Below are positions 47,443 to 57,399 of a stretch of DNA of 64,000 nt, in pieces; positions within the stretch are counted from its first letter, which is position 1, and each line of letters opens with the position of its first letter. The stretch is from Liolophura sinensis. Lineage: Eukaryota > Mollusca > Polyplacophora > Chitonida > Chitonidae. The position numbers and the translations under genes were made by a program. The DNA lies in the NCBI RefSeq assembly GCF_032854445.1, contig NC_088301.1, forward strand, positions 16,180,281-16,244,280. The letters are read 5' to 3'. A model generated the notes under the pieces. It saw nothing but the letters and a program-made list of their open reading frames with translations. It was not told the DNA's origin and made no database searches.

Positions 47443-47735
47443 AGGAGGAATTGGGTTGTCCCCCATGCGATTGTGTTCCAACGATATCCCAGATACGAGG
47501 ATATTGCAAGGTCTTCCCTGACAGCCTCACCATTACGCTTATTGCTAATATCTTCATGCTGGATTGCTGTTTATCCAGGAAAATCTGAATGAATACAAAG
47601 ACTTGAAAGTAATGGTAACCCTGCAAATCATGGACGACATACTCGTTACAGACATAGCCACCATCAAAAAGGCAGTTCGCGCTATGCATTACGATGCAAC
47701 GTGGATGATGCCGCCCATATGTTGGAACCCTACAG
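47443..47735 (+). other. unrecognised coding-like block, possible exon(s) or gene relic
   Basis: In one frame (about 47443-47586) it reads CPPCDCVPTISQIRGYCKVF and so on. In a second frame, following an acceptor-like tgtttatccag at 47578, it reads ENLNEYKDLKVMVTLQIMDD and continues to WMMPPICWNPT at about 47731. Base composition is less AT-rich than the surroundings. I do not recognise a family, no start or partner exons are evident, and the change of frame fits a broken copy or two overlapping false ORFs. The minus strand is also open for 94 codons. Confidence 0.25.
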
Positions 47736-47984
47736 ATGTGCGTTGTCAGGGGTTTCCGGGTAACAATACAATAGCGAAACTCTTTTGATTATATCTGGTG
47801 TATACGTTACTTTGTGTGTAAAGGCGAATAAGGAAATGTAAGCAATAACTATCAGTTTGCCTACCTACTCTCCCCAGGCAGAGGACGTAGCGCTATATTC
47901 TATCTACTAAGCCGTAAGGTTATAGGGCGTTTCGTAGATGGAGTACTTGCCTATAGTCTATTTCTATTATACAGTCCCCTGTTT

Positions 47985-48750
47985 TTAGCTATCTGTAAAA
48001 TCAGTCTTACTCGCGACCAAAATTGCTTGTAGTCACTGACACTAAAAACACAAGTTCTACACACTGATATGTTTGAAGTTCACATTATTGCATGGAAAAT
48101 GAAGTTAGAACACTTTTCCTAGTTCATAAGGTTAAAGTCCATCAGCCCCGTTTTGACGGCAAGAATCCATTACCTGCAGTGACGTCATAATTATTAAAAA
48201 ACAGTGCCATCATGGATATTGTGTGGAGTTCAACATGTTTTCATGGAGGGCGACACCAGTTTCTCAAACTGTTATCGATTTTACTGTAAACCCTGCTTCT
48301 GCCTCTGCCATATTTGAATTTTTTTACGCGTTTAGTTATAATATAACCGTAATAAATGAACTTAATCTTTTCTGCTGTAGTATATTATCTCACGGCAGTA
48401 TGGTTTTAAAGCTGGATGTTATGGAAATTTTGTTATTTGCTATTCGTTGAGAATGGGGGTGTAGACTGTATTACAATGTGTAGTTCGTTCTAACCGCATG
48501 TTGATGCACGTATTGTAAGACAAATTACTCTCCACTCTTTTTTAAAATAATTATGACGTCACCCGAGGCAATGAGTTCCTGGTGTTCCATGAAGTTTAAC
48601 ATTATGAATTAGAAGGAGTGTTAATTTTCTTTGCAAGAATATGGACGTCCAACATATCCATGTGTAGAGCTTGTGTTGTTAAGCATCACTGACTAAATAC
48701 GATTTTGGGTGCGAGTATGACTGATTTTACAGACAGGTATAGGCGACTCT
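47985..48750. mobile_element. foldback (long inverted-repeat) element, copy 2
   Basis: The left arm (about 47985-48205) has agctatctgtaaaatcagtc and ends at gtgacgtcataattatt. The right arm (about 48545-48750) is its inverse, from taattatgacgtcacccgag to gattttacagacaggtatag. The centre matches copy 1 (16285-17035) in the opposite direction, for example gtggagttcaacatgtttt against its complement near 16825. No transposase ORF. Confidence 0.75.
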
Positions 48751-48949
48751 CTATTATTTGCATTTACGACCTGTACGTTTGATCAACATTACATTTGTTG
48801 TGAAACGTGTATTTTGTTATATTGTAAATAATAGGGTAGCCTATCCTGTGTAGTGTTATATCATTGTGCTACTTCTTCTTTACGGCAAAGAGTGTTAGGT
48901 TTACAGATGTAAAAAGACTACATTATTTCGAAAATTATATATGATATTG

Positions 48950-49092
48950 TATAGTATTACATGTTTTGGGTGTCATTATTTTATGCTATAATATCATACA
49001 TTATTACATGTTGTCATTATTATATGCTATAATATCATACATTATTACACGTTGCCATTATTATATGCTATAGTATCATACATTATTACATT
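48950..49092. repeat. 41-bp tandem repeat, about 3.5 copies
   Basis: The unit begins tatgctataatatcatacat, continues tattacatgttgtcattatt and repeats with small changes. It is AT-rich and non-coding. Confidence 0.85.
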
Positions 49093-49257
49093 ATTTTGTC
49101 GTATTAATTGACTGTTGCAGAATTTCATTATTATAAAATTACCATAATTATTCAAAGATCCATGTCTGGCTTTGGTCCTTTTATTGAAGAGAGAATGCAG
49201 TTTTTTAGTTAATCGTTGGGTGTAAGGAATCATTTAAAACATGCATGAATAAGTGGG

Positions 49258-49345
49258 AACGATTGGTTAGCGTGCCAGTGCAGCATAATGACTTCTCACC
49301 AGTGTGAGTGTTATAACTTCACATCCAGCTCAATCTGGCTTCCTA
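49258..49345 (+). mobile_element. SINE-A head fragment, plus strand
   Basis: It has gattggttagcgtgccagtg, cagcataatgacttctcacc and cacatccagctcaatctggc, a diverged tRNA-like head without the SINE body. Confidence 0.6.
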
Positions 49346-50116
49346 ACCAAAATGAAGTAACCTGAATGTCAGGGGCTGTATAATTTGCCACTACGGTATT
49401 AACGCATTTACATAAACAGAATAAAACCATAATATCGTCGATGCTCGGGTTTTACTCTCTATGCCTTACTTTTTTATACCCAATACAGATAAAAAAAATT
49501 TTCCTGTAGGTAACGAACATAACCCACTGGTACCCACGTGATAATTGGTCAGTATTCGAACAGTTTATCATGAGGTGATTATAGGTTGTCATCTGCTCAA
49601 AACACAGTTTATTCCTTGATTACATTCTCCTTCTGCAACAAAAATTGGACGTGAAATGGGACCGCAAGATCGTACATTAGAGAAGAAAAGGTTTTCTTTC
49701 GAAAAATGTCAATGACAAATCAATGACAGATCTGTTGAAGGCGTACAATTTGCGCACAATTATTTCTAATTGCCAAAGTTTGAGTCCTCTTTCAAGGTAG
49801 ATTTTGTAACACTGAATTTAGATAGTCCTGAAGTACAGAGCTTGAAGTTCTATAGTACCGCTACTTAGCCATGAAAGTCGAGCAACTGTTGATATTTGGC
49901 AAGATCGACTAGGCTCTCCGAATCTCCATGCCACATCGAGTCTCTATCAAGAATAAAGGGTTGTGAGGTGTGTTTCCTACTTAAACGTCAGCCTCTTTTG
50001 TTATGAAATATAACAAATCGATTGTTTTTGTAGAATAAACTACTGAATTTTAACAAGTGTGTAACTGGCAACAGCTTTAATGAGGGCGTTACCTTTTTAA
50101 ACTGCGCTAACTCCAT

Positions 50117-50120
<4 letters not shown>

Positions 50121-50175
<55 letters not shown>
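50121..50175. repeat. (TA)n microsatellite
   Basis: About 55 bases of uninterrupted TA repeats. Confidence 0.95.
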
Positions 50176-50177
<2 letters not shown>

Positions 50178-51595
50178 TCTGGTGTCGCCGGTCTATTATC
50201 ACTTTATTTATTTAACATTTTTGTTTACCCCTAATTCTACGACACCTGTGTAAATTCTTTTTAATTTAATCACCGATGCTAGAGCATCAGTTCTTTCGCT
50301 GCTGCTTAGTTATAGTTACATAATCATTCTCCACATATATGTATTCGCGAATTTGTGAGTAGTTTGTTACTAAAATTCTCCGTATGTTTTCCGGCATTTA
50401 CCGGTGATAAATACGATATATTTACGGTGTCACCAGAATTACCAGTAGCATATTCGTCATTCCTTGTGCCAGGGATGATATTTGTTTTAGTGATATCCCC
50501 GTCTGCCCGCCCACACCCCTTCCATCAATCTCCACCCCAGCCGTCCTCTTTTCCCTACCATGTATTATATGAGTTCAAGACATGAAAGCTATATTTCCAG
50601 ACGAATGCTAGATTCTGTAAAATGAAGTCATTAGGAGATAAAATTGCTCTTTGAGATGGTATAGACAACTGTTCAAATTACTCAGATAAATTCTTTACTT
50701 CGTTTCCACAGCTAATGATTCGGACAATACAAGGCTCCAAAAATCGATATGATGTTTTCAAAGCGTGTGATACAGAATTCATTTTAAAACGTATCTTAAG
50801 ATTTTTTTTATGAGGAGTGGCATCGAAACGGCAATGTGTTCTGGATAAACATCCGTTAGTTTCTTGTTGCTTTATGTTGGCCATTATTTTTAGTTTTCTT
50901 TTTCATAGTGCAGACTGTTAGAACTGATTGAGATCTTTTCGTACAAATCGACAGCAATGAACATCATTACGAAATAAAAAAGATACAGCAATGGGAATTT
51001 GTCTTAAATTTACCGTTATACCGTCTACTGATGAATAGCATGGCTAATGGGGGGAGGGAGAACTCTCACGAATTATTGTTAATGTATACACACATAAATG
51101 TGTATCTAGAGAACATCCAATTCTACATGAGGAAAATTTACGCAATATATATCAATCTTATAAAACCATACATAAACACTAAACTACTTTGTCCAATATA
51201 TAATACTTTTGGGCATTCTATCTGAAGTTGGTATTATTTTGTCGTTGTCCCTATTCCTGTTTCCTGTTTGCAAAAATCAAAACTACATTGGTCAATAAAT
51301 AATTTAGTCTGGCATATTTGGACACAGTTGCTGTCTAGAAAACGAAAGCCTTTGGAATCCAGCAGACCAAAGCGATGTGGATCTTGTGAACCAGACAGTA
51401 ACTAATGAGCTCACACAATATACGCCGAAGCTGTCAGAATCGGCTGTAACTATAGGTCAACAAGTCTCCAAGGTGGTTTGTAAGAGAGCTTGGGTTCTAA
51501 GGCGATATTTCACCTTTCTTCACTCTCAAACTTTTCTGGCATCCATATCGACGGTGGTGGCAAATACTTTTTTACTTCTTTGATGACCTTTAGCA

Positions 51596-51812
51596 ATACT
51601 AAAATATTCCACCTATACAACGGCGACCCGCATTAAGGTGGGAGGAAACAGAGCACAACCTAGGGAAGCTCACAACCTTCCACTGGTTGCTGCAGACCCG
51701 AATTAGTCATTCCCGGAGGGAAGCCAGCGTGAGAGGTCGCATTAACGAGAAGCTCGTGACTGGATGTGCTGCGCTAGCACTCTAACCCCCTGGCCACAGT
51801 GGCACCTGGTGT
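51596..51812 (-). mobile_element. SINE-A copy, minus strand, diverged
   Basis: It has ctaaaatattccacctatac, cggcgacccgcattaaggtg, a body with caaccttccactggttgctg and a reversed head with gctgcgctagcactctaacc ending ccacagtggcacc. Confidence 0.75.
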
Positions 51813-51831
51813 GATATGTGTATTTGCATGT

Positions 51832-52127
51832 ATGTTTCGGGTTTACCGTCGTACTTAACAACTTTTCAGTCACATCACGACGAGGAGTCATTCGGTGTGT
51901 GTACGTATATTGTGTCCTCTTGTACCAGGGGGAAATAATCCCGCCACGGTGCTGCCGCTACTGAAGTATCATGCCCAAGATACCCAACATGACAAATCAC
52001 CAAGTCATATTTTAATGACACCGGGCCAACAAATCCTGTTTCCTTGCTCTAACCTCTCCAGTGCTGAGCGACAAGGGGGGAGAGTGGGGGGGGGGGGGGG
52101 GGGGGGGGGGCAGCAGCACGTATCATT
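51832..52127 (-). mobile_element. SINE-B copy, minus strand, with a poly-G expansion
   Basis: It has gggtttaccgtcgtacttaa, cacgacgaggagtcattcgg, gacaccgggccaacaaatcc and caagtcatattttaatgaca. A run of about 25 G (52086-52110) follows, then cacgtatcatttttaaagtc. At tatac it joins directly to repeat C. Confidence 0.8.
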
Positions 52128-52560
52128 TTTAAAGTCTTTGGTATACATAAGCGTCATTTCCGACATTCGTATAGCATTCGTAGTCCGTAAAGGGCGTTCC
52201 AAGTCGATAATTGCAAGATACATTTCCAAAACAAAGTTTAACACTAGCTCCCAAAGACAAAGGTATTTAAGAAATTATACAAATTGGAAATAAAGCCGGT
52301 AACACACAAGAGAGAAGCGGTCATCAGTTTTCAATGATGCCGGGCAGACAATGGATATTCCAGGCATGAATTCCATATCAAAGTTCAAATTTGTAGTCAA
52401 TGAATGGGTTCCAGGCCAAATAACGATTAAACAAGGTATTTCAGTCGCGCTTTTGATTGCAACTGTTCATAAAGTCATCATGCAGATGTAATGAGTATGG
52501 CTGTTTTTACGGCCCCTAGCCCCAGGTTAAGCGGTATTAGATACAGTTCGAAAATGACGA
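52128..52560 (+). repeat. dispersed repeat C, copy 2 (promoter-like)
   Basis: It has agcgtcatttccgacattcg, cgtagtccgtaaagggcgtt, ccaagtcgataattgcaag, the TATA-like region ggtatttaagaaattataca, acaagagagaagcggtcatc and agttttcaatgatgcc. The shared 3' part has cgcttttgattgcaactgtt and ccccaggttaagcggtat. Copies 3 and 4 follow the same order. Confidence 0.65.
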
Positions 52561-52977
52561 GCGTTACAGACCTTAACCGAACAGATTGTGATTCAAAAGT
52601 AACGGACGATTGCATCTTTCCAGTTAATATGTAAAAATCTCATACCACAAGAGGCACCATCTTTGATGTTACAAATGACATGCTGATCTGTATGACCCAA
52701 CCAAGGTTTAATGTCGAGGTCTGCAGATTTCGGCAAACGGAATGGAAATGAACCTAAAAAAGCCTTTTTCTTTTATATCAGGCGTCTTCATCAGTTTTCG
52801 ACAATTGACAATGAGGCGTAATAGAGTCTCTACCAACGCCCATTCACGCAGGATGCCTATTCATATTGGGCGCCCATACACACGTGCCCCCCCCCCCCCC
52901 ACACACACACAGACACCTCCCACCCATTCAAATTGATCTATGCGTCTATAAAGACATTCTCATAACAGCCATCAACC

Positions 52978-53315
52978 AATAAGGACGTTCCAGGTCGATA
53001 ATCGCAAGGCCAATTCACAAAACACAAACCACCAATCAAAAAACTATATAAAACACGAAATTAGGACGGTATCTCGCAAAGAGAAGGAGTCAACAGTTTT
53101 CGATGATGTTTGAAAGACGCAAGGAATGTTTCAGGCGAAGAAGAGAATCAGTATTCAAATCGTGTACCATGCTAGAAAATAAATAATATCTATCTCATTT
53201 GCGCTTTGATTGAAATTGTTAATATATCCAACGTGGCGATCTAATTCAAAACGATGGGTGTACAGTCCTTAGCCCAGGGTTAAGCGGAAATAGGACACAA
53301 TCATGAAGAAGAGCA
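52978..53315 (+). repeat. dispersed repeat C, copy 3 (promoter-like)
   Basis: It has aaggacgttccaggtcgata, atcgcaaggccaattcac, a clear TATA-like aaactatataaaacacg, ttaggacggtatctcgcaaa and cagttttcgatgatgtttg. The 3' part has cgctttgattgaaattg and cccagggttaagcggaaata. Confidence 0.65.
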
Positions 53316-53347
53316 CCACAGATTCTGGTCGCTCTGTCCATATTTAG

Positions 53348-54262
53348 TAGACATCCAATCACACTGGACTTCATTCACAATCGACATTAATTCACAGTGC
53401 GGGGGCCTCCCTGGCTCAGTTGGTTAGCGCGCTAGCGTATTGACCCAGCAGCCTCAAGTCCAGCTCATGCCTTCCTCTCCGGCTCTGCCCGGAGTCCTCC
53501 CACCATAATAAGTGAAATATTCTTGAATACGGCATAAACCACCAATCAAATAAATAAAACAATTAATTCACAGTGATCCAATCATATAGGGCCCTCATTC
53601 AGACTGTGCATCCATTCATATTGGACATCCGGTCACACTGGGTCCCATTCACACTGGATATCAACTCACACTCCCCCCCCCCCCCACTTCCCCCCAATTC
53701 ACAGTGGACATCCAATCATACTGGACTCCCATTCACAATGGACATCAACTCAAATTGACCCCCCCCCCCCAAATTAACACTGGACATCCAATCACACTGG
53801 ACTCCCATTCACAATGGACATCCAATCACACTGGACTCCCATTCACAATGGACATCCAATCATACTGGATTCTCATTTACACCGGACATCCAATCATACT
53901 GGATTCTCATTTACACCGGACATCCAATCACACTGGATTCTCATTTACACCGGACATCCAATCACACTGGATTCTCATTTACACTGGACATCCAATCACA
54001 CTGGATTCTCATTTACACCGGACATCCAATCACACTGGATTCTCATTTACACCGGACATCCAATCATACTGGATTCTCATTTACACTGGACATCCAATCA
54101 CACTGGACTCCCATTCACAATGGACATCCAATCACACTGGATTCTCATTTACACCGGACATCCAATCATACTGGATTCTCATTTACACTGGACATGCATT
54201 CACAGTGCCCCCCCCCCCCCCCATTCACACTGGACATTCAATCCCATTGCACCTCCAATCAC
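53348..54262. repeat. 34-bp minisatellite built from two 17-bp half units
   Basis: The repeating pair is acatccaatcacactgg plus attctcatttacaccgg (or actcccattcacaatgg). Each is 17 bases and they share cattcacactgg-like ends, so a 17-base ancestor doubled and then amplified. The best-ordered part is 53700-54200. Poly-C runs at 53672, 53760 and 54208 and a SINE-A at 53400 interrupt it. Because 34 is not a multiple of 3, three units fill one reading cycle and leave long open frames (153-201 codons) that are not evidence of a gene. Confidence 0.92.
53400..53561 (+). mobile_element. SINE-A copy with internal deletions and target-site duplication
   Basis: It has the head gggggcctccctggctcagt and ggttagcgcgctagcgtatt, then shortened body blocks (tcaagtccagctcatgcctt, ctctgcccggagtcctccc) and a 3' end with atacggcataaaccaccaat. 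The 14-base attaattcacagtg lies on both sides (53386-53399 and 53562-53575). It inserted into the 34-bp minisatellite. Confidence 0.93.
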
Positions 54263-54540
54263 AACGAAAGCTTGAAACTGAACGTCAGGACGAACGCTTA
54301 AATCTTTAATAGTCAATGGATGTAAAACGTTCTGGTTAGATCGTGTGCACCTTAGTTCAGTCCCCGGTGTTAAATGATGGGTCAAATGGTGGCTTTATAC
54401 TCGTGCCTAGATGGTAAGTGTGGTACAGTTGTATCAGTTCACAACATGTAAATCTATGCCTCACATGTATAAAACATAAAGTCATTAATTAATACACGTA
54501 TTTAATCCACATGAAAATGAACAATCTGTCAGGCATTACT

Positions 54541-55975
54541 TGCATATTTGTATGAGACAGCGCTTGTGTTGAGGACGTAACTGCCCCTCGCTAACGGTAT
54601 TCACTGAGCTGATATCACCCACCAACTTGATTAGAATCCGGTTAAAATACGAGGAAAAACATAGGCAAATTTCCGGTTTCTGGACTGAATATGTTTTCCT
54701 GAAAGACGTTTTACTGAAACACCGGCTTTGTTCCTTGGCGGTTTTTTGTTGTTCCTTTTATTTTCTTTGCATCGTGCCAATGTAACAAGTTGGAAATTGC
54801 ACGAAACGCTCAAGCTACGGCCTTGGAAAAACTAAGCGGGTCTGATCGATCCTGGGGCCTTCTGTCTGGTTACAGCACCAGAGATGTGAAGCTGACTAGA
54901 TGAGCCCCGGACAACGAGTCTTCCAAACAGGCAGCAGAATTGACGTCAGGTGACCAGTGATCAACCAGCAGCCGACCAGAAAACAGATACAAACTATTTA
55001 ACACTTTGAGGGGAGTGATGTCAGTGATGACAGTAGATGTCGCTGTTATTTAACCCCCTCTGTAGGTCTATGCTAATAACAAAAAATAATAACAAAAAAT
55101 TGGTTAAAACAATTGATGATATACAACACAGTCATATTAATACCGCGTTGTAGTTTTACTATGATAAAACAGGAATTAATAAAATCGCAATCTAACATAA
55201 CAAATGACGTACAACTAAGCAATATTGACAAGAACTGCATATTAAGTATAGAGCAAAATGTCCATCCTTCCCAGACAGACGAATCTGTGAGATATATACA
55301 GCGTACTGTAGATAAACACATTTAGAGGATATGCACCTCCATTAGAAAAACACATTTAGAGGATATGCACCTCCATTAGAAAACACAATAAATGTTGTAA
55401 AAAAAAGAAAGGGAAAATTGATTTAATTGGTATCTAATTAATATATATGTTCATTATTCTGAAAAGTGAATTCAACACTGAACAGAGCAGAATTTATTTT
55501 AACTGATGTGCTTTCCTTTTTTTTCGAACATTCACAACTTCTGATTGTCCGGTACACATACAGTGTTCAAAACTGAACTCGTTTGCGTCTCTGACATCAA
55601 GTTGGTTTATTGTCCCTGTGGAGAAGAAAATAAAGTCTCTGTCGAGAAAACAAATTACAAGGTTAAAAATAGAAGAGGCTTGCTACAGAGACGCGTGCGT
55701 GAACTTAGAGTATTGATTATTCTAGGGTTTGTCGGGTTGTGTAAACTGTAGGAAAATCTAATCCAACCGCGTAAAATTACTAAGTGTCTACTTAATTCTG
55801 CCTCGTAAACGTAAATGTGTCTCTCTCACACCAACTGTGAATTCTAATTGACTTTCATGAAGTCTACTGTGGATTGTTTATAAAAAATGTAGGCGCAGCC
55901 TCTGAAGGGAAAGTCTTAGGGGGCCATAAAAAAGAAGTTCTTATAATATGAACCAGAGGTTTATACGAGATGGTT
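54541..55975. repeat. duplicated segment F, copy 1
   Basis: It shares an ordered series of blocks with 61150-63160. Examples are ctcgctaacggtattcactg, gattagaatccggttaaaat, ggttacagcaccagagatg, gtcgggttgtgtaaactgta and ctctcacaccaactgtgaat. No ORF is conserved between the two copies, so I read it as non-coding repeat or an ancient duplication. Confidence 0.7.
55313..55385. repeat. 34-bp direct duplication
   Basis: The block with cacatttagaggatatgcac and ctccattagaaa occurs twice in direct succession with nearly no change. Confidence 0.9.
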
Positions 55976-56674
55976 CGAATTGCCTTCCTAGTATGTTTTA
56001 GGTCCGCGGTACCGGTTGAAATTGTTATGGATACATGCATGATAAACAAAAGCAGACAGCTAGAGATATTACCAATTGTTTTTATAAAGGTGAGTGCCAA
56101 GTAAGCGAAAAAAAAATAAACAAATTATTATGTAAATTTTAGCAATCTCTATGAAGTCAATGACTGATGGTGACTGAGAATAGCCGTCAGCTTTGAGTTT
56201 TGCGGATGCTCTCTGGTCTGGTATAAGCTTCAGTTGTTTACGAAGCGCAGCTGTGGTTTTTAGTAAGAGAATGGCTAAGAACAGGAATTATCCCCTAAGC
56301 CTTCCGTGTCAGTTTCTATAGCGTAATTATCTCTGGGGGACAACTTGCTTGGCGGATAATCAACTGGGAAATTATGAAAACCTAACAAACGTACGAGTCC
56401 TCGAACATGTCAAATCTAAAATCTTGGAATTTTAGCATCAAAACGTGCCCCCTCCTTGGAAACTGCAAGGTCATGAGTAAACCACAGTACTTCGCATGAT
56501 ACATCTCAAACGTCCTGTCTTGAAGCACCAGACAAACAGCGAGAGCGGGAATGGAGCAAAAGTGACATCCATGATGAAAAGCATGTAAATATAAAAGGAG
56601 TTTTATACACACGATAAAGCAATGGTGATAAATAAAGGATACAGATTAACTAATCAAAACACCATAAGGTATCC

Positions 56675-57037
56675 CTGACTGAGGTAAACTGACAAGAAGC
56701 CATATTTCACCGGTTACGTGTGACCATTTGCCAGCTGTCACACCGGCGTCGCTGCTCTGGTTTTACTCTCTGTGCTGTACGTCTTTAATTATATTGTATT
56801 CCTGCATAAACCAGGATTCTGCTGGTGGGCTAGGCATCACAGAGGCCTGGCCCCCTTGCAATGTTTTAATGTGGTTGTATGTTAAATGTGATGAAAACAC
56901 AACATTTTGAGTATTCTAGACCAGTGACGTCAAATAAATTGCAATTAACAGCGGTGCATTTTTGTCTGACCCAATTCTGCTTAAGCCATGTTGCTTGGGG
57001 GCGCGTAAATTGCTACTATTCGTGCATTAACATGAAC
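56675..57037 (+). repeat. dispersed repeat E, copy 3, truncated by the assembly gap
   Basis: It has ctgaggtaaactgacaagaa, tttcaccggttacgtgtgac, catttgccagctgtcacacc and ggcgtcgctgctctgg. It continues through tctagaccagtgacgtcaaa and ccaattctgcttaagccatg to cattaacatgaac, where the N run starts. The latter part also matches 29905-29990. Confidence 0.65.
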
Positions 57038-57237
57038 NNNNNNNNNNNNNNNNNNNNNNNNNNNNNNNNNNNNNNNNNNNNNNNNNNNNNNNNNNNNNNN
57101 NNNNNNNNNNNNNNNNNNNNNNNNNNNNNNNNNNNNNNNNNNNNNNNNNNNNNNNNNNNNNNNNNNNNNNNNNNNNNNNNNNNNNNNNNNNNNNNNNNNN
57201 NNNNNNNNNNNNNNNNNNNNNNNNNNNNNNNNNNNNN
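57038..57237. other. assembly gap (200 N)
   Basis: A run of exactly 200 N. The round number suggests a placeholder rather than a measured gap. Open frames reported across it are meaningless. Confidence 1.
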
Positions 57238-57399
57238 GTTGCTGGTGCGATATAATTATAGTTACCCGAGTGAAAAGGATATAAACTACCAAGGACGCTG
57301 GCTTGAACAGATAGACGACATCAAGAAGGACAGAGTTGTAGAACTTTGTTCACGTAATAAAGCAATGCAGATAAATGAAAGTTACAGATTAACGAATTA

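Noticed and set aside
52005-52293. ORFs through the poly-G run with Gly- or Pro-rich text
   Set aside because: They run through SINE-B, a homopolymer and repeat C, and no coding signal is shared with other copies.
53704-54309. 201-codon open frame with repeating TGHPI/LDSHLH text, and a parallel 153-codon frame
   Set aside because: The frame is produced by the 34-bp minisatellite, two plus-strand frames are open at once, and it has no non-repeat domain or splice structure.
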